Assembly: GCA_029881015.1 (NCBI GenBank)
Contig: JAOUNK010000127.1
Span: 1-8,814 of the forward strand
From: Gammaproteobacteria bacterium
Lineage (GTDB): Bacteria; Pseudomonadota; Gammaproteobacteria; Steroidobacterales; Woeseiaceae
DNA: 8,814 nucleotides
Direction of reading: 5' to 3'
Shown here: one piece after another, positions 1 to 7,600 of the stretch
Layout of the letters: each line of letters starts with the position of its first letter
Position numbering within the stretch: the first letter of the stretch is position 1
Program-made: the position numbers and the translations under genes
The notes under the pieces: generated by a model
The model's input: the letters and a program-made list of their open reading frames with translations, nothing else
What the model was told of the DNA's origin: nothing
The model's database searches: none

Positions 1-1
1 C

Positions 2-205
2 GTGCACGAGGTCTACCTCATCGAACGTGGATCCGGCCTGGTTCGCGTCGGGGACGAGGCGCCGCGGGAGGTCACGCCCGGCGCCACCGTAAGCATCCCG
101 AAACACGTCCCGCAATGCATCACCAACACGGGCCGCGAGGACCTCGTGTTCACCTGTGTCTGCACCCCGAAATTTTCGCAGGATTGCTACACCTCACTCG
201 AATAA
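2..205 (+). CDS. Cupin-domain protein, C-terminal fragment (5' end outside window)
   Basis: The reading frame is open from the first bases and ends with TAA at 203-205, so about 67 residues of the C-terminus are present. Numbering from the GTG at base 2, the pattern E3-x6-G10 fits the end of cupin motif 1. G27-x5-P33-x-H35-x2-Q38-x3-N42 aligns with motif 2, G(X)5PXG(X)2H(X)3N. The motif-2 glycine is H35, and the motif-2 histidine, normally a metal ligand, is Q38. The HXH part of motif 1 would lie just outside the window, so loss of metal binding cannot be judged fully. The tail has a C-x-C-x-P-x-F pattern (C52, C54), similar to endings of small single-domain cupins. Cupins of this size are sugar-modifying, dioxygenase-like or ligand-sensing proteins; the exact function cannot be told. 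The GTG is probably internal and not the true start. The next gene begins 41 nt downstream on the same strand. Confidence 0.8.
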   Translation: MHEVYLIERGSGLVRVGDEAPREVTPGATVSIPKHVPQCITNTGREDLVFTCVCTPKFSQDCYTSLE

Positions 206-211
206 CGGCGC

Positions 212-217
212 TATACT
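212..217 (+). promoter_or_regulatory. Possible -10 element (TATACT) upstream of receptor 1
   Basis: TATACT is one base off the sigma70 consensus TATAAT and lies 29 nt before the receptor start codon, after the cupin stop. No convincing -35 is placed 16-18 nt upstream; the nearest TTG-type hexamer (184-189) is 22 nt away and inside the cupin gene. It may allow the receptor to be transcribed separately from the cupin, but read-through from upstream is equally possible. Confidence 0.3.
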
Positions 218-233
218 GCGCAAACGCTGAATC

Positions 234-238
234 AGGAG
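234..238 (+). promoter_or_regulatory. Ribosome binding site of receptor 1 (AGGAG)
   Basis: AGGAG lies 8 nt before the ATG at 247. This supports that start, which also gives a complete signal peptide. Confidence 0.75.
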
Positions 239-246
239 ACAAGTAA

Positions 247-2499
247 ATGTGTGGCTCAAACACAACAAATCACAAGAACTCCACTTCTCGACTGGCGCTC
301 GGCGGCGCCATCGCACTGAGCTTCTCCGGCCTGTTTGCGATGCCTGCGGCCGCCCAGATGGAAGGGGTGCTGGAAGAGATCATCGTCACGGCACAGAAAC
401 GCGAGCAGAGCCTCGAAGACGTCCCGGCATCGGTGTCCGCCATTTCGGGTGATTCCGTCAACGACTACCTCGGCTCGGCCGAAAACATCCGGGCACTGGC
501 CGGCCGCGTGCCCAGCCTGCAGATCGAGTCATCGAACGGTCGCACACAGCCGCGCTTTTATATTCGTGGCCTCGGCAATATCGACTTCGACAACAATGCC
601 AACCAGCCCGTCGCAATGGTGTTTGACGATGTCGCCCTCGAAAACAACGTCCTGCGCAGCCTCCCGCTGTATGACATTCAGCGCGTCGAGGTCCTCAAAG
701 GTCCGCAGGGTTCGCTGTTCGGGCGCAATACCAACGCCGGTCTCGTCAAGATCGACTCGGTGAAGCCCAGTTTCGAATACGGTGGCTACGCCGCCGTGTC
801 GTACGGCGATCGCAATACCGTTGGTCTCGAATTGGCGGTCGGCGGTGCCCTGAGCGAAACGGTTGCCGTGCGCGTCGCGGGCAAGCACCAGAGTCGCGAC
901 AACTGGATCGACAACCTCGCGGCCGGTACTCCGGGCGATGATTTCGGCCAGTTTGACGAAACCGCCCTGCGCGCCCTGGTTTTATGGCAGCCGAGCGACA
1001 AGTTCAGCGGCCTGTTCAAGATACACGGCTTCAACCAGGACGGGACGCATCCGCAGATCTTCTACGCGAATGCCATCCAGGTTGGCACCTCCGGACTGCG
1101 TGACGGCTTCGACATCGAAAAAGCCAACCACGACGGTTTTTCGACGATGGACCTGCAACACAAGGGCGCGTCGGCGAATCTCACGTGGGATTTCGGCGAT
1201 TCGACAGTCACCTCCATCACAGCGTACGACTCGGTGGAGAACTTCCAGGCGGCTGACGTTGACGGCGGCCTGCTGTCGTTCGACCCCGCCGACATCGGCA
1301 CCCTCGGACGCCAGGTGTTCTTTAACGTCACAACGGGCGACGGTCTCGACGATCACCGGCAGATCACGCAGGAATTCCGCGTCGCCACCACGAAGGACGG
1401 CTTCTTCACGCAGGTCGGTGTGTTCTATTTCGACGAAGACATCGACGTCCTGTCGCGTGACTATGAGCTCGACTACTCGGATATCGTGAGGCAGAAGACG
1501 AAGTCCTTTGCCGTATTCGGCCAGGTGGACTACTCGCTGACCGACGAAATCAACCTGATCATCGGCGGCCGCTGGACAAACGACGACAAGAACCTCGAAG
1601 TCCTGCCCGGGATGAACTCACCGTCGCCGGCCGACACGATCGATATCAGCGATGACTACTTCAACTGGGATGTGGCGATCAATTTCCAGCTGCACGAAGA
1701 CTGGAGCTGGTACGGTCGCGTTGCCAATGCATCTCGCGGACCTGTAACGCTGGGCCGCTTCGGCTTCACGAGTTCGGCAGACACGGAAACCAGCACCGCG
1801 TTTGAAATCGGCTTCAAGAGCACGCTGCTCGACGGCCGTGCCCGCTGGAGCGCTGCTGCGTACTCCTTCCAGAACGACGATCATCAGCTCACTGCTACCG
1901 GCGGTGCGGGCAACGTCAACCAGTTGCTCAACGCTCACCACGTGAATGGCCTGGGTATCGAGACAGATCTCGAGATCCTGTTGTCCGACAACTTCCGTCT
2001 GATCGCGAACGCAAGCTACAACGATACGGAAATTGACGACCCTGAACTGCGCGACGATCTGTGCGGCTCGAACCCGACCTGCACGGGCCTCGACCCGGTC
2101 GTCGGCAGCCGCGTCGGACCGTTCGGCCCGGTCACGGAAGTCTCGATCGACGGCAACCCGCTGCCACGTACGCCGAACTGGATCGCCAATTTGATCCTGC
2201 AGTACGACATGCCGATGGCTTCCGGTGCAACCATGTACGTCAACACCGACTGGAACTACCGCGGTGAGTCGAACATCTTCCTGCACCGGTCTGTCGAGTT
2301 TGTTGCCGAGAAACGGACGCTCGGTGGCGTGCGCATCGGTTACCGCGGTGCCAGCGGCAACTGGGACCTGGCGCTCGTCGGCCGCAACATCACCAACGAG
2401 ATCGTTGTTGACGGCGCACTTAACTTCCTCAACCTGACCGCGTTCGTTAACGAGCCCAGGTATTGGGGCGGCGAATTCCGTTACGACTTCGGCAACTGA
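247..2499 (+). CDS. TonB-dependent outer-membrane receptor, 750 aa
   Basis: An outer-membrane beta-barrel with a plug domain that imports a ligand using TonB-ExbBD energy. A signal peptide covers residues 1-36 (hydrophobic core about 16-32, likely cleavage after PAAA). A TonB box, EEIIVTA, is at 43-49. The plug runs from about 50 to 170 and includes the hallmark RVEVLKGPQGSLFGRN segment near 147-161. The remainder is the barrel, ending in strand WGGEFRYDFGN with an aromatic residue near the terminus. The mid-barrel pattern (RGPVTLGRFGF, then ETSTAFEIGFKS) is typical of large uncharacterised receptor families of marine and environmental Proteobacteria. Two mature cysteines (C606, C612) sit close together in a predicted external loop and may form a disulfide. 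The length is normal and no frameshift is seen. The ligand is unknown; siderophore, carbohydrate or nucleotide-like compounds are all possible. The gene overlaps the downstream lipoprotein gene by 37 nt, so the two are probably co-expressed. Confidence 0.95.
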   Translation: MCGSNTTNHKNSTSRLALGGAIALSFSGLFAMPAAAQMEGVLEEIIVTAQKREQSLEDVPASVSAISGDSVNDYLGSAENIRALAGRVPSLQIESSNGRTQPRFYIRGLGNIDFDNNANQPVAMVFDDVALENNVLRSLPLYDIQRVEVLKGPQGSLFGRNTNAGLVKIDSVKPSFEYGGYAAVSYGDRNTVGLELAVGGALSETVAVRVAGKHQSRDNWIDNLAAGTPGDDFGQFDETALRALVLWQPSDKFSGLFKIHGFNQDGTHPQIFYANAIQVGTSGLRDGFDIEKANHDGFSTMDLQHKGASANLTWDFGDSTVTSITAYDSVENFQAADVDGGLLSFDPADIGTLGRQVFFNVTTGDGLDDHRQITQEFRVATTKDGFFTQVGVFYFDEDIDVLSRDYELDYSDIVRQKTKSFAVFGQVDYSLTDEINLIIGGRWTNDDKNLEVLPGMNSPSPADTIDISDDYFNWDVAINFQLHEDWSWYGRVANASRGPVTLGRFGFTSSADTETSTAFEIGFKSTLLDGRARWSAAAYSFQNDDHQLTATGGAGNVNQLLNAHHVNGLGIETDLEILLSDNFRLIANASYNDTEIDDPELRDDLCGSNPTCTGLDPVVGSRVGPFGPVTEVSIDGNPLPRTPNWIANLILQYDMPMASGATMYVNTDWNYRGESNIFLHRSVEFVAEKRTLGGVRIGYRGASGNWDLALVGRNITNEIVVDGALNFLNLTAFVNEPRYWGGEFRYDFGN

Positions 2500-4394
2500 T
2501 TCGCCCGTTAGTACTATTGCTGGCGCTGGCCGGCTGCTCCAACGCGGAGCAGCCGGCCAGCCTTGCCTTTGAGGCAGCCGGCCAGCTCGAAGACAGCGAT
2601 ATTCGCGAGGCGAGCGGTCTCGCCCGGTCCCAGCGCCAGCCCGGCGCACTCTGGACGATCAATGACTCCGGCTCGAAAGAAATTCTCTACGCCATCGACG
2701 AGCGCGGCGCGAGTCTCGGCCGAACCGAACTAAAGAAATCGAAGAACAGGGACTGGGAAGACCTCGCGTCGTTTACGCTGGACGGTGACCCCTACCTCAT
2801 GGTCGCCGACATCGGCGACAACGACGCGCAGCACAAGTCCCGCAAGCTCTATTTCCTCAAGGAACCCAAAGCTGGCAAGCAGGACACGACGGTCGACTGG
2901 GTCGTCACGTTCGAATACCCGAACGGCCCGCGCGACGCCGAGTCGGCAGCGATCGACATCGAAAACGAGCGCGTCCTGATCCTCAGCAAGCGCGACATTC
3001 CGCCGTCTCTCTACGAGGTGCCGCTACGCACGGAGGATGGCGACAAGGTCACGGCGAAATGGCTGGGCACGGTGAACGGGCTGCCCAGACCCAGCCGCCA
3101 GGACGTCGAGTTCGCCCCGAAAACCAAGGACTGGCATTGGCAGCCGTCAGGCATGGATATCTCCGCGGACAACGCGGCTGCCGTGATCCTCACCTACCGC
3201 GCTGTCTATTATTTCCTGCGCCGCCCCGGACAGGACTGGTTTGACGCGCTCAACACGCAGCCGATTCGCGTCGGCCTCGGTAATTTCCGCAATGCCGAGG
3301 CTGTCGCGTTTGCGGACGACAAGCGCACGGTCATTGTCACGGGCGAAAACCGGAACTCCCTGCTGTTGCGCGTGGATCTCGGCATCGCGCCTGAACCGGC
3401 CGCTGCCAGCAATGCCGTTACCGTGATGTCGTTCAACGTGCAGAACCTGTTCGACAATGTCGATGACCCCGGCAAGGACGACAAAGCCTATCTCCCGCTT
3501 GCGGCAAAGCAGAATGACGCTCATGTTGCAGCGTGTGGTGAAATCGAGGTCGAGAGCTGGCGCAACGAATGCCTGTATCTCGACTGGAGCGACGACGCGT
3601 TGCGTTTCAAGCTGGAAGTGCTCGCCGAAACGATTCGGCAGGTCAACGATGGGCGCGGTGCCGACGTAATCGCTCTCCAGGAAGTGGAAAACACCGCCGT
3701 GCTTGAGCGGCTTCGTAGCGAATTCCTGGCCGACCTCGGCTACCTGCCGGCCATCCTGATCGAGGGCACGGACACCAGGGGCATCGACGTCGCGTTCCTG
3801 TCGAAATTGCCGCTGCAGGGTGAACCCAGGCTGCACCCGCTGCAGATTCCCGCGTTTGCGGACCGCCAGGGCGATACGCGCGGTGTGTTGCAGGCCGATT
3901 TCACCATGCCGGACGGCTCTGTGCTCACGGGCTTCAGCGTACACTTCCCGGCCCCGTTCCACCCGACCGCGATGCGCGAGGCCGCTTACGAGCACCTCAA
4001 TACGCTTCGTGCGGCACTGCCCGATAACCATCATGCGTTCGCCGCCGGCGACTTCAATACGACGACTGAGGAAGACGGCCGCGAGCAACTGCTCGATCGC
4101 TTCGCCCGGCCCAACTGGACGCTGGCCCACGATGTGGGCTGCGAGGGCTGCGACGGCAGCTATTTCTACAGCCGTGACGGCACCTGGTCGTTCCTCGACA
4201 TGATCCTGTTCTCGGCGGGTCGTGGCGAAAACACCACAGCCCGGATTCGCGCTGATTCGGTCGAAATTGCGAACCAATACCCGGCCCAGGTGTCCGCGGC
4301 GGGGACGCCGGAGCGCTTTAGAAGTGCGGCGCGCACGGGTGTGTCCGACCACTGGCCGATTGTTGCAACCGTCGAACTGACAGAAAAACAATAG
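2463..4394 (+). CDS. Lipoprotein: beta-propeller-like domain fused to EEP nuclease/phosphatase domain
   Basis: Predicted exported lipoprotein of 643 residues. Residues 1-24 are a basic then hydrophobic signal ending in lipobox LALAGC, with C25 as the lipidated residue. Residues about 33-310 match a propeller-like family seen in many bacteria: ASGLA, a PGALWTINDSG segment, DWEDLA (97-102), ADIGDND (115-121), and DAES (158-161). Residues about 318-640 are an endonuclease/exonuclease/phosphatase domain of the extracellular-nuclease type. Its key residues are N325 (SFNVQNLF), E407 (LQEVEN), D442 (RGIDVAFLS), H494 (SVHFP), D530 and N532 (GDFN), D579 (WSFLDMIL) and D629-H630 (SDHWP), so it should be an active metal-dependent phosphodiesterase or phosphatase. 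A CxxC pair precedes the GSYFYS segment. The start is uncertain: TTG at 2463 gives a 24-residue signal, while a CTG at 2496 that overlaps the receptor stop gives a 13-residue signal (initiator then IRPLVLLLALAG). Neither has a clear RBS, so translational coupling to the receptor is likely. The substrate (DNA, RNA or another phosphoester) is not known. Confidence 0.88.
   Translation: MGRRIPLRLRQLIRPLVLLLALAGCSNAEQPASLAFEAAGQLEDSDIREASGLARSQRQPGALWTINDSGSKEILYAIDERGASLGRTELKKSKNRDWEDLASFTLDGDPYLMVADIGDNDAQHKSRKLYFLKEPKAGKQDTTVDWVVTFEYPNGPRDAESAAIDIENERVLILSKRDIPPSLYEVPLRTEDGDKVTAKWLGTVNGLPRPSRQDVEFAPKTKDWHWQPSGMDISADNAAAVILTYRAVYYFLRRPGQDWFDALNTQPIRVGLGNFRNAEAVAFADDKRTVIVTGENRNSLLLRVDLGIAPEPAAASNAVTVMSFNVQNLFDNVDDPGKDDKAYLPLAAKQNDAHVAACGEIEVESWRNECLYLDWSDDALRFKLEVLAETIRQVNDGRGADVIALQEVENTAVLERLRSEFLADLGYLPAILIEGTDTRGIDVAFLSKLPLQGEPRLHPLQIPAFADRQGDTRGVLQADFTMPDGSVLTGFSVHFPAPFHPTAMREAAYEHLNTLRAALPDNHHAFAAGDFNTTTEEDGREQLLDRFARPNWTLAHDVGCEGCDGSYFYSRDGTWSFLDMILFSAGRGENTTARIRADSVEIANQYPAQVSAAGTPERFRSAARTGVSDHWPIVATVELTEKQ
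2525..2561 (+). repeat. Perfect 16-bp stem-loop over the lipobox codons
   Basis: The arms at 2525-2540 and 2546-2561 are exact reverse complements around a 5-nt loop (AACGC). The stem is very GC-rich and begins 25 nt after the receptor stop codon. No T-run follows, so it is not a standard Rho-independent terminator. In the mRNA it would fold over the codons for residues 21-33 of the lipoprotein, including the lipidated cysteine. It could stabilise the receptor message 3' end, slow translation or promote partial termination; which of these is inference. Confidence 0.85.
2574..2586 (+). repeat. Additional copy of the stem-loop 3' arm (13 nt)
   Basis: GCAGCCGGCCAGC here is identical to 2549-2561, the 3' arm of the stem-loop, and complementary to 2525-2537 of the 5' arm. 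The two copies are read in different codon phases (QPAS against AAGQ), so the repeat is not explained by a repeated peptide. It permits an alternative, mutually exclusive hairpin. Confidence 0.75.
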
Positions 4395-4487
4395 CTTGTA
4401 CCCCCTTCATGACCTGGATTCTGTCGGTGTTTGGCGAACGCCGCCACAAGCCTCGGATCAATACGTAGAAACACCTCCAAGCCCTTA

Positions 4488-4516
4488 TTGCGCAAGAATT
4501 TTCGCTACGCTAGATT
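4488..4516 (+). promoter_or_regulatory. Candidate sigma70 promoter of the Oar-like receptor
   Basis: TTGCGC (4488-4493) and TAGATT (4511-4516) are separated by exactly 17 nt, giving a start of transcription near 4523 and a leader of about 130 nt. The -35 lies within an 8-nt perfect palindrome, TTGCGCAA (4488-4495), which could be an operator half or chance. It is the best promoter match in the gap. Confidence 0.5.
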
Positions 4517-4536
4517 AGTCTCACTATGTCAAGAAA

Positions 4537-4575
4537 TTGCCCGGTTTCTCACCTTCGGTGTCGTTTTCCGGGTAA
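4537..4575 (+). ncRNA. Possible structured 5' UTR element (two-tier hairpin)
   Basis: An outer stem pairs 4537-4544 with 4568-4575 (8 pairs, one G-U). Inside it a small hairpin, CACC-TTC-GGTG, occupies 4550-4560. It lies between the candidate promoter and the start codon at 4652, and no T-run follows, so it would be a leader structure and not a terminator. Stability is modest and it resembles no known riboswitch class that I recognise. Confidence 0.3.
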
Positions 4576-4639
4576 CAAATAAGCGAGCGAAATCTGGTCG
4601 TCATACAGGCACCAAATAGTTTTCGCACTTTTCTAAAAC

Positions 4640-4644
4640 GGGGA
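4640..4644 (+). promoter_or_regulatory. Ribosome binding site of the Oar-like receptor (GGGGA)
   Basis: GGGGA is 7 nt before the ATG at 4652. It is a moderate Shine-Dalgarno match, and the start is confirmed by a complete signal peptide right after it. Confidence 0.55.
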
Positions 4645-4651
4645 TTCAATA

Positions 4652-7600
4652 ATGACAGACAAATCTCGATTTTCCGGATCGACCCTCGCGACAGTTAGGC
4701 AGTTAGTCGTCGCAGCGTGCACTGCGATCATGCTGCTTTCAGTGCCTGTTGCAGGAAACGCACAAGAGACAACGGCGTCTATACGCGGCAAGGTTCTCGA
4801 TTCATCGAGCAGTCCAATCGGTAACGCAAGCGTTGTGGTCGAAGATCTGCGTAACGGTGTCACGCGTTCGTATTCGACCAACGATTCCGGATTGTTTCTG
4901 GCAACCCGACTCCTGCCCGGCGGCCCTTACCGTGTGACGGTCAACGGCGCCAAATCGGTTGAGGTTCCCTCCATCAGCGTCGGCGACATCTACAACCTGA
5001 CAATGAATCTCCAAACGGAACAGGCAATTGAGGAGATCATTACTATCGGCACGACGGCTGATCTTGTTGACGTGGCGGCAGGGCCCTCGGCGACGTTCAA
5101 CATTGCTGACCTCGAGAATTCGGTCTCGTTTAGCCGCGACATTTCTGATGTGTACGGTATTGATCCCCGTTTGATGATCGACAACGACGAGGACGGTTTC
5201 GGTGTCAACTGCGCAGGCAAACACCCACGCTTCAACAACATTACGCTGGATGGTGTTAGCACGTCCGACCGTTTCGGATTGAACGAGAACGGTTACTCTA
5301 CGGCTGTCGGCATGCCGTTTCCCTACGACGCGATCGAGCAGATTGCTGTGGAACTGGCTCCCTTCGACGTCACCTATGGCGGCTTCTCTGCCTGTAACAT
5401 TAACGCCGTCACGAAATCCGGTACCAACGAATGGGAAGCCAAAGCCTTTTACGAATTCTCGGACAATGACTTACGTGGTACCAAGGTTCCTGACGATCCC
5501 GGTGATTTCTCTCGACCTTCGTATGACAAGACGTACTACGGATTCGACGTCGGCGGCCCGATCATTCAGGATAGGCTGTTCGTCTTCGCCGCCTATGAAA
5601 AGTCCGAGGAACCCCGTTTTCTTGCACGAGGGTATTCGGGCTCCGGTAACGGTGAAGAAAAGTCATGGTTGAGCCAGGCCGACTTCGACAGAATTGCAAA
5701 CATTGCTCAATCGGTTTACGGCTACGATGCCGGTGGTCTGCCCATGGATGGCGTACAGGACGCTGAGAAATACATCGTACGCCTCGACTACAATATCAGC
5801 GACGCCCACAACGCGGCGTTCATCTACAGCTATTTCGATGGCATTCAGTCCCGTGACTCGGATGGCTCGGGCAACCGCTTCGAGTACGCAAATCATGCGT
5901 ATGACAAGGGCTCCGAGGCTGAAACCTACACGTTGAAGCTTGCGTCACAATGGAGTGACGCTTTCTCGACTGAGCTGTTCTATAGCCAGACCGAAATGAA
6001 CGACTCACAGGTAACCGTAGGCGATCAATTCTTCGGCGAAATGCAGGTCTCGATTGGCGGCAATACGGTCTATCTCGGGGCCGACGATTCCCGGCAAGCA
6101 AACAGCCTGTCAACCGATTCCGAATACCTGAAGATTGCTGCCAATTACCTCGTTAACGATCACGTCATTACGGCAGGATACGACAGGGAAACGCTCGACA
6201 TTTTCAACATCTTCGTGCAACACGCAAGGGGTGGTGAATACCGTTATTTTGATGCTTCAGGCGGAAACGATCCAGCGTGCGCGGCACTCACGGCACAAGA
6301 GCGTTTCGATGGCGTAAACGGATGTCGCCCTTCTGGCATCGACCGTTTCGAACTTGGCCGCGCAAACCGTGTGTACTACGGTAGCGGCGGTGGTTCCAAT
6401 ATTGCCACTGACGCGGCTGCAACCTTCAGCAATACGCTGAATAGTCTGTATATTCAAGACGAGATCTTCGTTGACCATCTCGATTTGACACTGGTTGCCG
6501 GGTTGCGCTATGAGTGGTTCGATAGCAGTGATCGCCCTGTCTTCAATCAGAATTTCTTTGATGCGACGGGGATACGCAACGACACGAATATCGACGGTCT
6601 GGATCTTCTGATGCCAAGGGTCGGTTTTACCTGGGGTGCTCGTGATGACCTGACAGTGCGCGGCGGCGTCGGCCTCTATTCGGGAGGAAATCCGAACGTC
6701 TGGATCTCGAATGCCTGGAGCAACGATGGCCTGACGAACGCACAGTTCGAGCGACGCGACTGCACCTCTTCATCGCGGCCTAACTTCAGCGACGAAACAG
6801 GTGTCTGTTCGTGGACGGTACTTCCCGGCTTGGCAGATTCAGTCACGTTATCGGGCACGGGTCGCCCGGGATACGACATTCCCCAGGCCATGGTTGACGA
6901 CGTGCTCGGCGTCTCGCCCACGGCAGCCAATGACTCATTCCTGGTGTTGATCGATCCCAACTACAAGCAACCTCACGAGTGGAAAATTGCTTTGGGCGCT
7001 ACCTACGATTTGCCCTGGTACGACATCACACTGGATGTGGATTATCTGCATTCGCGGGCCAAAGATTCGGCGTACTACGTCGACTCGGCTGAGGAAATTG
7101 TCGGCACAACCCTGGCGGGCACTCCAATTTATGCCTACATACCGGGCTTGCAAGACAACTACATGCTGACGAACTCCAGTGAAACAGCGATTGCCAACTC
7201 GTTTTCGTTTGTGCTGCGCAAGCAATTCGACTTCGGCCTGGACGTCCTGTTCGGTTACGCCTTCACAGAAGCTGAAGATGTCAGTCCAATGACATCGGCG
7301 ACAGCCGGATCCAACTTTGACAATACGGCCTTGCTGGACGTCAACAATCCGTCCGCCGGAAATTCGAACTGGGTCGTGCCCAATCGTTTGACGCTGCGCC
7401 TTGATTACGAGAATAACTTCTTCGGTGACAGCTCGACGCGCTTTACCCTGTCCGGCTATGCCAACGAAGGTCAGCCACAGAGCTTCGCCATGCAAGGCAC
7501 GGCGTTGGAAGGAGACGGCTTCTTCGGTCGGCATCTGCTGTACATTCCAAATGGGCCAAACGATCCAAACGTGGTCTACGGACCGAATTTCGATCAGAGC

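Larger units (their letters stand above)
4395..4651. other. Intergenic leader between the lipoprotein and Oar-like receptor genes
   Basis: This 257-nt gap is AT-richer than the flanking genes. It carries no convincing gene: the one small open frame (4431-4619) has no good RBS and a composition unlike a protein. No Rho-independent terminator for the upstream gene is seen; the only hairpin near 4430-4446 has a 5-bp stem and no T-run. The right half holds a promoter candidate and a possible structured 5' UTR, listed separately. It does not match any riboswitch whose core I could recognise, cobalamin included. Confidence 0.6.

Noticed and set aside
863..1489. 208-residue plus-strand frame inside receptor 1
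   Set aside because: Serine/arginine/threonine-rich out-of-frame translation of the receptor gene, with no domain.
2525..2561. Stem-loop as a terminator of the receptor gene
   Set aside because: No T-run follows and the stem is inside the next coding region, so it is listed as a regulatory or repeat structure instead.
1618..2649. 343-residue open frame on the minus strand opposite receptor 1
   Set aside because: It is a shadow: the plus strand has an obvious receptor there, and the minus translation has no recognisable domain and an arginine/valine-rich composition typical of antisense frames in GC-rich genes.
3147..4391. 414-residue open frame on the minus strand opposite the EEP lipoprotein
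   Set aside because: The plus strand encodes EEP catalytic motifs across the whole region; the minus product shows no family features and no RBS.
4430..4446. Short TGGCG/CGCCA hairpin after the lipoprotein gene
   Set aside because: Only 5 bp with no T-run; too weak to call a terminator.
4431..4619. 62-residue frame in the intergenic gap
   Set aside because: Non-ATG start without a good RBS; it spans the candidate promoter and leader structure, and the peptide has no features.
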